Assembly (NCBI GenBank): GCA_035464115.1 | Contig: DATHSN010000282.1 | Coordinates: 1 to 23,458 of the forward strand | Length of the DNA: 23,458 nucleotides | Direction: 5' to 3' | Origin: DATHSN01 sp035464115 | Lineage (GTDB): Bacteria > Actinomycetota > Acidimicrobiia > Acidimicrobiales > SKKL01 | Part shown: positions 6,154-14,539 of the stretch, piece after piece | How positions within the stretch are numbered: the stretch's first letter is position 1 | How the letters are laid out: the number at the start of each line of letters is the position of its first letter | The notes under the pieces: generated by a model | Databases searched by the model: none | What the model saw: only the letters and a program-made list of their open reading frames with translations | What the model was told of the DNA's origin: nothing | Translations under genes and position numbers: made by a program

Positions 6154-9153
6154 GTGACCGCGCGCGTGCTGGTCCTCGGACCCCTCGACGTCGTCGACGA
6201 CGACGGTCGGAGCGCGTCGCTGCGGGGCGACCGCCAGCGCGTCCTGCTCGCGGTGCTGGCCGCGGCGCGCGGCCGGGTGGTCGCCCCCGACGCGCTGGCC
6301 GAGGCGGTCTGGGGCGACGACCTGCCCGGCGACCCGGCGGCTGCGCTGCACAGCCAGGTGCGTCGCCTCCGCCAGGTCGTCGGCGCCGACGTCGTCGCCA
6401 CCGAGCCGGGTGGCTACCGCCTGGCGGCCGAGCTCGACGCCGACCGGTTCGAGGCGCTGGTGGCGGCTGGTGACGGCGCCCCGGCCGCCGACGCCATCGC
6501 GCAGCTGACGGCCGCGATCGCGCTGTGGCGGGGTCCGGCGCTGGTCGAGGTCGCCGACCTCCCGCTCGCCGAGGCGGAGGCCGCCGCGCTCGAGGAGCGG
6601 CGGGTCGTCGCCGAGGAGCGGCTGGCCACCCTGCTCGTCGAGACCGGACGGCTCGACGACGCCGTGGTGCGGGCCGAGGGCCTCGTCGCTCGCCATCCGC
6701 TGCGCGAGCGGCCGGTCGCCGCGCTCATGGCCGCGCGGCACGGGACCGGCCGCACCGCCGAGGCGCTGCGGGCCTACAGCCGCTTCCGCGACCGCCTCGT
6801 CGACGAGCTCGGCCTCGAGCCCTCCGACGAGCTCCGCGAGCTCGAGGGGCGGATCCTGCGCGGCGAGCCGGTGGCCGGGGCGACCACCCGGGAGCCGGTC
6901 GCCCAGCCGGGGCCGGGCGATGAGTCGGGGCCGGGCGGCGAGTCGGGGCCGGGCGCGGCACCCTGGTCGGCGAGCGATCCCGACGGCCCGCGGCGATCGA
7001 CCGGCGGTCGCGGCCGGCCCCGCGCGCTCCCCCGCCCGGTGAGCTCGTTCGTGGGCCGGTCCGACGAGCTCGCTGCGCTCGTCGACCTGCTCGGTCACAG
7101 CCGCTGCGTCACCGTCGTCGGACCGGGCGGCGTCGGCAAGACCCGCCTCGCCGTGGAGGCCGCGTCCGCCGTCGCCGACGACTTCCCCGATGGCGTCGAC
7201 CTGGTGCGCCTCGACGCGGTCGGCGACCCCGCCGACGTGGTCCCGGCGGTGGCCGGCCAGCTCCGGGTGAGCGACCGCGTCGACGTGTCGCTCGTCGACC
7301 GGCTCGTCGACGCCCTCGCCGGAGCGCGCCGCCTCGTGGTGCTCGACTCGTGCGAGCACGTGGTCGACGCCGCGGCCGCGCTGGCCGAGGCGCTGGTTCA
7401 GCGCACGAGCGAGGTGACCGTGCTCGCCACCTCGCGCGAGGTCCTCCGGGTCGACGGCGAGCGGACCTGGCCGGTCCGCCCCCTCTCGGCGGGCACCGCC
7501 GGCGCGGCCCGCGAGCGGTTCGTCGTCCGGGCCCGGTCGGCGACGCCCCACCTGGATCCCGACGAGCCCGCCACCGCCGAGCTGATCGGCGAGGTGTGCG
7601 ATCGCCTCGACGGCCTGCCCCTGGCACTCGAGCTGGCGGCGGCCCGGCTGCGGGTGATGCCCCTCCCCGAGCTGGTGGCCGCGCTCCGCGACGACGTGGC
7701 CGTGCTCGGCGGGGGGTCGCGCACCGCCGAGGCCCGCCACCGGTCGGTGGCGGCGCTCGTCGGCTGGTCGGTCGATCGGCTCACCCCCGACGAGCGCCGG
7801 CTGTTCGTCCACGCCGCGGTCTTCGCCGGACCGTTCGACCTGCCTGCCGCCGCCGCGGTGGCCGGAGAGACGGGCGGCGCCGCCGCCGAGGTGGCTCCGC
7901 TCGTGTGGGAGCTGGTCGACCGGTCGCTGCTCGCGCCGGCGCCGGGCGGCCGCTACGAGATGCTCGAAGTGGTGCGGGCCGACGGCCGCCGCCGACTGGC
8001 CGAGCAGGGATGGCGCACCGAGATCGAGGCGCGTCACGCCGCCTGGGTGGCGAGCGTCAGCGAGGAGGCGGCGGCCGGCATGCGCCGACCCGGTGCGGCT
8101 GCGGCGGTGGCCCGGTTCGAGGCGGTCCGCGCCGAGGTGCGCACGGTCGTCGAGCGGGCCCTCGGCGACGACCGCCCCGAGCGGGCGCTCGCCGCGCTGG
8201 CGCCGCTGTTCGACCTGGCCGTGGCGCGCGTCGACACCGAGGTGCTCGCCTGGGTCGACCGGGTGCTCGACGCCCTCCCCGCCGACGCCGCCGGACCGGT
8301 GGTCTCCCGGGTGCGCGCCATCGGGTGCTCGGGCGCGTGGCTCCGCGGCGATCGCACCCGGTCGCTCGCCCTCGGGGAGCGGGCGGTGGCCGATGCCGAT
8401 GACGGACCCGACAGCCGGTGGGCCCACGAGGCGCTCGGCGACCTGCTCGTCACCGGGGGCGACCTCGCGGCCGCGGCCGGGCACTACCGCCGCAGCGCCG
8501 AGCTCGCCGCGGCGGCGGGCGATCACCACCGCACGATCCTGAGCCGGGGCAGCGCCGCCGTCGCCCTCGGCTACGGCGGCGACGAGGAGGCCGCCCACGC
8601 CGAGCTGGCCGCGGCGGCGGCGCTGCTCGACCAGGCGGGCGAGCTGGCGGGCGCGTGGCACGCGTACCTCGCCGGCGAGTGCGCCCTCGAGGTCGACCCC
8701 GACGCCGCCGAGGCGCACCTCGAGCGGGCCGTCGGCCTGGCCGGCCCGCTCGGCGCCGATCTCGTCCTCGGCGTGGCCGGGCTCTCGCTGCTCACGCTGC
8801 GATCCCGCCGGCGACCGGGTTCGGTGCCGCTCGACGAGCTGGTCGACCTCGTCGAGCTGCTCCACCGGTCCGGCAACCGCACCGCGCTGTGGACCGCGGC
8901 GCGCGCCCTGGTCGAGGAGCTGGCCCGACGCGGCGACGCCGCCGCCTCGGCGCGGCTGGCCGGGGCGCTGGCGGCCAGCCCCCACGCCGCACCGGTGTTC
9001 GGTCCCGACGCCGAGCGGCTCGCGCAGCTGGACGCTGCCAACCGGGCGGCGCTCGGCGCCCGTTGGGAGGCCGAGACCCGCGCCGGGCGCACCCTCGACG
9101 AGGCCGGCGCCCTCGCGCTGGCCCGCGCCGCCGCCCGGGCCGAGAGCCTCTGA
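6154..9153 (+). CDS. SARP/BTAD transcriptional regulator with NB-ARC ATPase and TPR-like C-terminus
   Basis: The product is 999 residues from GTG 6154. Residues 1-95 are an OmpR-type winged helix (RVLVLGPLDV, RQRVLLAVLAAARGRVV, HSQVRRLRQVVG, GGYRLA). Residues about 100-245 are the BTAD helical domain (ADRFEAL, EERLATLLVETG, RHPLRERPVAALM, YSRFRDRLVDELGLEPSDELRELE). A low-complexity Gly/Pro/Ser linker follows (250-285). The ATPase has Walker A GPGGVGKT at 323-330 and Walker B VVLDSCEH near 395-402, then GLPLALELAAARL (GLPL motif). The remaining 450 residues are Ala-rich helical repeats, probably TPR. This is the AfsR/large-SARP plan: a signal-gated activator binding direct repeats. Matching repeats lie before both neighbouring transcription units, so those are its probable targets. 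The signal is unknown. Confidence 0.93.
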   Translation: MTARVLVLGPLDVVDDDGRSASLRGDRQRVLLAVLAAARGRVVAPDALAEAVWGDDLPGDPAAALHSQVRRLRQVVGADVVATEPGGYRLAAELDADRFEALVAAGDGAPAADAIAQLTAAIALWRGPALVEVADLPLAEAEAAALEERRVVAEERLATLLVETGRLDDAVVRAEGLVARHPLRERPVAALMAARHGTGRTAEALRAYSRFRDRLVDELGLEPSDELRELEGRILRGEPVAGATTREPVAQPGPGDESGPGGESGPGAAPWSASDPDGPRRSTGGRGRPRALPRPVSSFVGRSDELAALVDLLGHSRCVTVVGPGGVGKTRLAVEAASAVADDFPDGVDLVRLDAVGDPADVVPAVAGQLRVSDRVDVSLVDRLVDALAGARRLVVLDSCEHVVDAAAALAEALVQRTSEVTVLATSREVLRVDGERTWPVRPLSAGTAGAARERFVVRARSATPHLDPDEPATAELIGEVCDRLDGLPLALELAAARLRVMPLPELVAALRDDVAVLGGGSRTAEARHRSVAALVGWSVDRLTPDERRLFVHAAVFAGPFDLPAAAAVAGETGGAAAEVAPLVWELVDRSLLAPAPGGRYEMLEVVRADGRRRLAEQGWRTEIEARHAAWVASVSEEAAAGMRRPGAAAAVARFEAVRAEVRTVVERALGDDRPERALAALAPLFDLAVARVDTEVLAWVDRVLDALPADAAGPVVSRVRAIGCSGAWLRGDRTRSLALGERAVADADDGPDSRWAHEALGDLLVTGGDLAAAAGHYRRSAELAAAAGDHHRTILSRGSAAVALGYGGDEEAAHAELAAAAALLDQAGELAGAWHAYLAGECALEVDPDAAEAHLERAVGLAGPLGADLVLGVAGLSLLTLRSRRRPGSVPLDELVDLVELLHRSGNRTALWTAARALVEELARRGDAAASARLAGALAASPHAAPVFGPDAERLAQLDAANRAALGARWEAETRAGRTLDEAGALALARAAARAESL
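6909..6955 (+). repeat. 18-bp tandem repeat in the SARP linker
   Basis: Two full 18-bp units (6909-6926, 6927-6944) and a partial third (6945-6955) encode the repeated linker GPG-(D/G)-ESGPG. They differ at two positions. The repeat lies between the BTAD and ATPase domains and keeps the reading frame. Confidence 0.7.
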
Positions 9154-9193
9154 GCGACCCACCCTCGCACCCACCGCCCGCGCTCCCACCGAC

Positions 9194-9237
9194 CGACAGC
9201 GCGGCGACAGCCGGGCGTCAGCCGCGGTCGTCACGGT
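9194..9237 (+). promoter_or_regulatory. SARP-type operator and -10 of the dioxygenase operon
   Basis: Three heptamers at exact 11-bp spacing, CGACAGC (9194-9200), CGACAGC (9205-9211) and CGTCAGC (9216-9222), are followed after 9 nt by CACGGT (9232-9237), and after 6 more nt by the ATG at 9244. Spacing is identical to the methyltransferase promoter. The stretch before it (9154-9193), after the SARP stop, is C-rich and G-poor and could help end SARP transcription. Confidence 0.78.
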
Positions 9238-9243
9238 GGGGCC

Positions 9244-10179
9244 ATGCGACGACTCACCACCCTTGCCCCCACCGTCGGCCCCGGCGACGTGGCCACCCCC
9301 GTCGCCCGTGACGGCGCCGTCATCGTCGACGGCTTCATCGACCAGGACCTGCTCGAGCGCCTCCGCGCCGAGCTGGCGCCGTGGGCCGAGCGACGCTCGC
9401 CCGGTGTGGCCGAGCCCAACCCCGAGTGGCAGCGGTTCTACGGGACCCGCACGGTCCGCTTTGCCGGCCTCGCCGCCAAGGCACCCTCGTTCGTCGACGT
9501 GCTCACCCACCCGACGTTGCTCGGCTGGGCCGACGAGGTGCTGCGGCCCCACGGCGGGTACCAGCTGTCGTCGGGCCAGACGATGATCGTCGGCCCCGGC
9601 GAGCCGGCCCAGTACCTGCACCGCGACCAGTCGAACTGGCCGTTCTTCAACGGCCTGGTCCCGCACGGCCCCGAGGTGATGGTCAACGCGCTGATCGCCC
9701 TCACCGACTTCACCGAGGCCAACGGCGCCACGCGGGTCGTGCCCGGCAGCCACGCCTGGGCGGACTCCCCCGAGCTGTTCCACCCGTCAGCGTCCGTGCC
9801 CGCCGAGATGGCGGCCGGCTCGGCGCTGCTCTTCACCGGGCGCACGATCCACGGCGCCGGGGCCAACACCACCGATGGGTGGCGCTGGGGCATGCACGTG
9901 GGCCTGTGCCTGGGCTGGCTGCGCCCCGAGGAAGCCCACCAGCTGTCGATCCCCGAGGGCCTCGTCCCGTCGCTCCCGGCCCGTGCTCGCGAGCTGCTCG
10001 GGTTCGCCCAGTACGACCCGCACCCGAACGAGGGGGGCCGGCTCTGGCTCGTCGACCTGGAGGACCCCGCGCTGCGGTACCGCACGCCGTCCCCCGCCGA
10101 GGAGCGGGTCCGACCGGCCACCACCACCGACCTGGCCCTGGCCGCGGTCCGACCCGAGGAGGTCGGCGCCGATGTCTGA
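9244..10179 (+). CDS. Phytanoyl-CoA dioxygenase (PhyH)-family Fe(II)/2-oxoglutarate oxygenase
   Basis: The product is 311 residues. The double-stranded beta-helix metal triad is visible: His126-x-Asp128 in YLHRDQSNW and His203 in GRTIHGAGANTT, with Arg214 in GWRWGMHV as likely 2-oxoglutarate anchor. Other family marks are DGFIDQDLLERLRAEL near the N-terminus and TRVVPGSHAW before the distal His. These enzymes hydroxylate or otherwise oxidise CoA esters or, in many bacterial clusters, natural-product intermediates. The ATG is fixed by the CACGGT hexamer 6 nt upstream and by three SARP-like repeats. The stop overlaps the next start by 8 bp, so it heads a three-gene operon. The substrate is unknown; specialised metabolism is suggested by the SARP control but is not proven. 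Confidence 0.87.
   Translation: MRRLTTLAPTVGPGDVATPVARDGAVIVDGFIDQDLLERLRAELAPWAERRSPGVAEPNPEWQRFYGTRTVRFAGLAAKAPSFVDVLTHPTLLGWADEVLRPHGGYQLSSGQTMIVGPGEPAQYLHRDQSNWPFFNGLVPHGPEVMVNALIALTDFTEANGATRVVPGSHAWADSPELFHPSASVPAEMAAGSALLFTGRTIHGAGANTTDGWRWGMHVGLCLGWLRPEEAHQLSIPEGLVPSLPARARELLGFAQYDPHPNEGGRLWLVDLEDPALRYRTPSPAEERVRPATTTDLALAAVRPEEVGADV
10156..10162 (+). promoter_or_regulatory. Shine-Dalgarno inside the dioxygenase gene
   Basis: GAGGAGG lies 9 nt before the ATG at 10172, supporting that start and translation of the second cistron despite the overlap with the upstream stop codon. Confidence 0.65.
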
Positions 10180-10798
10180 TCCCACCCGACTCGCTGTCGC
10201 CGCCATCGGCGGGCTCGACGGCGTCGTGCTCTCGGTCCGCCCCGACGACGTGGTGCGCTCCACCCCCTGCGCCGACTGGCGGGTCGCCGAGCTGCTCGAC
10301 CACGTCGTCGACGAGCTCCGCTGGGCGCCTCCGCTGCTCGCCGGCCGCTCGCTGGACCAGGCGGCTGCGGAGGTCGCCGCGGCCTCGCCCGCGTCGCCCG
10401 AGCGCGCCTGGGGCGCGGCGGCCGCCCGGGCGGTCGACGCCATCCGGCGGACCTCCACCCAGCGGGTGGTGGCCACCAGCGCGGGCCCGGCACCGGCCGG
10501 CCACTACCTCACCGAGGTGTTCGCCGACCTGCTCGTGCACCGCTGGGACCTCGCCGTCGCCATCGGCGTCGACGACCAGCTCCCCACCGGGCTGGTGGCC
10601 ACCGCCCTCGACTGGTTCGCCGCCAGCGCCGACGAGTGGCGCGCCGCCGGCGCGCTCGCCGCTGCGGTGCCCGTCGCGCCCGACGCCGATCCCCAGACGC
10701 GCCTGCTCGCCGAGCTCGGTCGGGACCGCCGGGCCTGGCTCCTGCGCCGCTCGCCCGACGCGGCGTCGCCCCGACCGTCGGCCCGACCCGCGGCCTGA
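10172..10798 (+). CDS. TIGR03086/DinB-like (mycothiol-dependent maleylpyruvate isomerase N-domain) protein
   Basis: The product is 208 residues from ATG 10172, overlapping the dioxygenase stop by 8 bp, which suggests coupled translation. Residues 30-50 (STPCADWRVAELLDHVVDE) and 109-132 (GHYLTEVFADLLVHRWDLAVAIG) are the two conserved helices of the TIGR03086/MDMPI four-helix bundle. His44 and His123 match expected metal ligands, and Asp119 sits four residues before the second His where the isomerase has Glu. Family members bind a divalent metal, and some use mycothiol as a thiol cofactor; most have no known substrate. Its place between a dioxygenase and a small peptide gene suggests a tailoring or thiol-transfer step (inference). 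Confidence 0.82.
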   Translation: MSDPTRLAVAAIGGLDGVVLSVRPDDVVRSTPCADWRVAELLDHVVDELRWAPPLLAGRSLDQAAAEVAAASPASPERAWGAAAARAVDAIRRTSTQRVVATSAGPAPAGHYLTEVFADLLVHRWDLAVAIGVDDQLPTGLVATALDWFAASADEWRAAGALAAAVPVAPDADPQTRLLAELGRDRRAWLLRRSPDAASPRPSARPAA

Positions 10799-10802
10799 CC
10801 CC

Positions 10803-10809
10803 GAGGAGA
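10803..10809 (+). promoter_or_regulatory. Strong Shine-Dalgarno of the 47-residue ORF
   Basis: GAGGAGA lies 5 nt before the GTG at 10815 and only 4 nt after the upstream stop codon. This is ideal spacing and the main reason for treating the following short frame as a real gene. Confidence 0.65.
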
Positions 10810-10814
10810 TCCCC

Positions 10815-10958
10815 GTGTCCACCCCTCCCACTCCTGTGCTCACGCCCACCGGAAGCGGCCCGCGTCGGGGCGTCCCGCTCGTGGCCTGGTGGGGCGAGCC
10901 CGTCGCGCTGCTCCTGGGACCGGCGTCCCTCGACGACCGCGACGATCCGACCCGCTGA
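10815..10958 (+). CDS. 47-residue small protein, third gene of the SARP-linked operon
   Basis: The short frame starts at GTG 10815, 16 nt after the TIGR03086 gene, with a near-ideal Shine-Dalgarno. Third codon positions are about 85% G or C, as in real genes here. The peptide has three zones: residues 1-16 rich in Pro and Thr (STPPTPVLTPTGSGP), Arg17-Arg18, a hydrophobic segment GVPLVAWWGEPVALLLG (19-35), and an acidic tail with SLDDRDDPTR. It has no Cys, Lys or Tyr. I recognise no family. Possibilities include a modified-peptide precursor, with the RR as a leader/core border, a small membrane-associated accessory, or a regulator. It has no lasso- or lanthipeptide-type synthetase beside it. 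A hairpin overlaps its stop codon. Confidence 0.6.
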   Translation: MSTPPTPVLTPTGSGPRRGVPLVAWWGEPVALLLGPASLDDRDDPTR

Positions 10959-10968
10959 GCCGAGCGGG
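10951..10968. terminator. Hairpin between small ORF and pantothenate kinase
   Basis: CCCGCT (10951-10956) pairs with AGCGGG (10963-10968) across a 6-nt loop. It overlaps the stop codon of the small ORF and touches the convergent coaA stop, so it could end transcripts from both sides. No T-run follows, and the stem is short. Confidence 0.4.
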
Positions 10969-11892
10969 CTAGAGCTTGCGCAGCCGGACGCTCCGCACCC
11001 GGTGATCGGGGCCCTTGTCGAGGATGAGGTGCGCCCGGTCGCGGGTGGGGAGGATGTTCTCGACCAGGTTCACGCCGTTGATGCCGTCCCAGATGCCGTT
11101 GGCGAACGCGATGGCGTCGGGCTCGGGCATCTCGGCGTAGCGGTGGAAGAACGACGTCGGGTCGACGAAGGCGGTGGCTCGCAGGGTGAGGAACCGCTCG
11201 AGGAACCAGCTGCGGATGTCGTCCTCGTCGGCGTCGACGTAGACGGAGAAGTCGAACAGGTCCGACACGACCAGCTCGTCGTCGGGACCCCCGCGCTGCA
11301 ACACGTTGAGCCCCTCGACGATGACCACGTCGGGCTGGTGGATCACCTGCTCCTCGCCCTCGACCACGTCGTAGACGAGGTGGGAGTAGATCGGGACCCG
11401 CACCTCGGGCGCCCCCGACTTGAGCGCGACCAAGACGTCGATGAGCCGACGCCGGTCGTAGCTCTCGGGGAACCCCTTGCGGTGCATGATGCCCCGCGCC
11501 TCGAGCACCGCGATGGGGTGGAGGAACCCGTCGGTGGTGACCAGGTCGACGCGGGGGTGGTCGGGCCAACGGGCGAGCAGCGCCTGGAGCAGTCGGGCGG
11601 TGGTGCTCTTGCCCACCGCCACGCTGCCGGCGATGCCGATGACGTAGGGCACCTTCGCCTCACCCGAGGCGAGGAACCGCTGGGTGACGCCGTGCAGCTC
11701 CTGGGAGGCGGCGACGTGGAGGTTCAGCAGGCGGCTCACCGGCAGGTAGACGTCGACGACCTCGTCGATCGACAGGTGCTCGTTGAGGCCCCGGATCTCG
11801 TCGAGCTCGGCCTCGCCGAGGGTCAGCGGGGTGGACGCCCGCAGCGCGCTCCACGTGTCGCGGTCGAGATCGAGGTACCGGGCGGCGGCCAC
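10969..11892 (-). CDS. coaA: Type I pantothenate kinase
   Basis: From GTG 11892 the product has 307 residues, close to about 312 for mycobacterial CoaA. It phosphorylates pantothenate, the first committed step of coenzyme A synthesis, in the cytoplasm. The P-loop GSVAVGKST is at 89-97. VDLVTTDGFLHP, MHRKGFPESYDRR, VPIYSHLVYD, DVVIVEGLNVLQ, VSDLFDFSVYVDA and the terminal NLVENILPTR to VRLRKL match the family throughout. A GTG 13 codons upstream (11931) is in frame, but the inner GTG is preceded by TACGAT exactly 6 nt away, a near-consensus -10, and gives an N-terminus aligned with the mycobacterial enzyme. The gene follows the ABC-F gene on the same strand, so it may have both read-through and its own promoter. 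Confidence 0.93.
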   Translation of the reverse strand: MAAARYLDLDRDTWSALRASTPLTLGEAELDEIRGLNEHLSIDEVVDVYLPVSRLLNLHVAASQELHGVTQRFLASGEAKVPYVIGIAGSVAVGKSTTARLLQALLARWPDHPRVDLVTTDGFLHPIAVLEARGIMHRKGFPESYDRRRLIDVLVALKSGAPEVRVPIYSHLVYDVVEGEEQVIHQPDVVIVEGLNVLQRGGPDDELVVSDLFDFSVYVDADEDDIRSWFLERFLTLRATAFVDPTSFFHRYAEMPEPDAIAFANGIWDGINGVNLVENILPTRDRAHLILDKGPDHRVRSVRLRKL

Positions 11893-11898
11893 CGGGGG

Positions 11899-11904
11899 AT
11901 CGTA
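11899..11904 (-). promoter_or_regulatory. -10 element for leaderless coaA
   Basis: TACGAT on the minus strand ends 6 nt before the GTG at 11892. It is the best -10 match among the leaderless-type starts in the window and is the reason for rejecting the outer GTG at 11931. No convincing -35 is seen. Confidence 0.5.
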
Positions 11905-11938
11905 GGGCCCGGCCCGACCTGCCCCCGACACCGGGGCG

Positions 11939-13546
<1,608 letters not shown>

Positions 13547-13630
13547 CGAACCAGTCTCGCAGCGTCGGGCCACCCCGCCACACCGGGTATCGCCGGTCGT
13601 CGGTCATGGCAGTCGTGCGAGCATGTCGAC
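13547..13630. promoter_or_regulatory. Divergent promoter region, ABC-F / S4 protein
   Basis: An 84-bp gap. On minus, GAGACT (13558-13553) is 6 nt before the ABC-F GTG. On plus, GAGCAT (13619-13624) is 6 nt before the S4-protein GTG. Both fit the A2/T6 hexamer pattern of leaderless starts in this window. Confidence 0.5.
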
Positions 13631-13996
13631 GTGGACGCGACGCGGGTGGACCGGTGGCTGTGGGCGGTGCGGATCTTCCCGACCCGCTCGGCGGCCACCG
13701 ACGCCTGCCGGGGCGGCCACGTGCGGGTGAACGGCGCCCCGGCCAAGCCGGCGACGACGGTGAAGGTGGGCGACCGGGTGGCCGCCCGCGCCGGCGGGCG
13801 CGACCGCGACCTCGAGGTGGTGCGGTTGATCGAGAAGCGGGTGGGGGCGCCGATCGCCGCCGAGTGCCTGGTGGACCACAGCCCCCCGCCCCCGCCCCGC
13901 GAGGAGCGGCCGGGCCCGGTGTTCGAGCGCGAGCGCGGCACCGGCCGCCCCACCAAGCGCGACCGCCGCCAGCTCGACCGCTTCCGGGAGCACTGA
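13631..13996 (+). CDS. S4-domain RNA-binding protein, Hsp15-like
   Basis: The product is 121 residues from GTG 13631, chosen from the 6-nt spaced GAGCAT hexamer and because the S4 fold begins immediately. Residues 4-60 are an S4 domain: TRVDRWLWAVRIFPTRSAATDACRGGHVRVNG is close to the RLDKWLWAARFFKTR pattern of Hsp15, followed by KPATTVKVGDRV. The C-terminal half is Pro- and Arg-rich and ends with a basic KRDRRQLDRFREH tail, as in Hsp15, which binds 50S subunits carrying stalled nascent chains. A ribosome-rescue role would match the divergent ABC-F gene (inference). The quoted S4 run is residues 4-35; key residues are Arg5, Trp8, Trp10 and Arg32. Confidence 0.85.
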   Translation: MDATRVDRWLWAVRIFPTRSAATDACRGGHVRVNGAPAKPATTVKVGDRVAARAGGRDRDLEVVRLIEKRVGAPIAAECLVDHSPPPPPREERPGPVFERERGTGRPTKRDRRQLDRFREH

Positions 13997-14054
13997 CGGC
14001 GCGGCCCCGGCTCGGTCCGGCCGCCCCCGGCCACCGGGGTGATCCGTCGCGTCG

Positions 14055-14483
14055 CTACGAGACCTGCCCGAGCCCCGTTCGGGGCCCGGGACCCCGGCGC
14101 ACGCCGACGCCAGCGACCCACGCCACCGCGGCCGCCGTCCCGACGAGGACGATCGGCCCGCCGACGAGGAGCTGGAACCACAGCGCGACGCGATCGACAT
14201 CGGCCACCACGACCGTGCCGGCGGGATCGTCGGGCCGGTAGCGCACGTCGACGCGGCCGCCCAGCTCGAGGTCGCCGTCGACCACCTCGACCAGGATGCG
14301 CTGCTCGATCACCTGGCCGTCGACGGTGGTGAAGCGCACGACCGCCTCGTCGCTGCTGCGGTACGGCTCGACCAGCCAGACGACCTCGGCCGACGCCAGC
14401 ACGCCGTCGTCGCGGGTGGTCGCGTCGTCGACGGCGAGCACCACGAACCGGGCGACCAGCGCCACCCAGAGGACCGCCAGCAC
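14055..14483 (-). CDS. DUF3592-type membrane protein
   Basis: The conservative start GTG 14483 gives 142 residues. A first hydrophobic stretch (VLAVLWVALVARFVVLAV) is followed by an extracytoplasmic beta-rich domain containing VRFTTVDGQVIEQ, LELGGRVDVRYRPDDPAGTVV and DVDRVALWF, and then by a second membrane segment (LLVGGPIVLVGTAAAVAW). The YRPDDP segment is characteristic of DUF3592. The true start may be up to 20 codons upstream at CTG 14543, which would overlap the acyl-CoA ligase stop and add an Arg-rich cytoplasmic tail before the first helix; no ATG, GTG or TTG exists there. It is the last gene of the SDR/acyl-CoA-ligase run, convergent with the S4 gene. Function is unknown. Confidence 0.72.
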   Translation of the reverse strand: MLAVLWVALVARFVVLAVDDATTRDDGVLASAEVVWLVEPYRSSDEAVVRFTTVDGQVIEQRILVEVVDGDLELGGRVDVRYRPDDPAGTVVVADVDRVALWFQLLVGGPIVLVGTAAAVAWVAGVGVRRGPGPRTGLGQVS

Positions 14484-14539
14484 CGCACCCGTCGCCCGGC
14501 GCCACCCCGGCCGCGGCCGCCACTCCAGCGTCGGGCCGA

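Noticed and set aside
9154..9193. Rho utilisation site after the SARP gene
   Set aside because: The stretch is C-rich and G-poor, but it is only about 40 bases; insufficient to call without termination data.
5803..9783. A 1,326-codon open frame on the minus strand across the SARP gene
   Set aside because: It is a shadow of GC-rich coding on the other strand: composition is rich in Arg, Gly, His, with no domain pattern, while the plus-strand frame has clear winged-helix, BTAD and P-loop motifs.
10833..10917. Lasso-peptide precursor reading of the 47-residue peptide
   Set aside because: A core starting at Gly19 would put the first acidic residue at position 10, beyond the usual 7-9 ring, and no lasso cyclase, protease or RRE gene is nearby. 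Kept only as an unidentified small peptide.
13997..14054. Terminator between the S4 and DUF3592 genes
   Set aside because: Short complementary pieces (CCCCGG/CCGGGG) exist, but the alternatives are many and weak, so no specific hairpin could be assigned.
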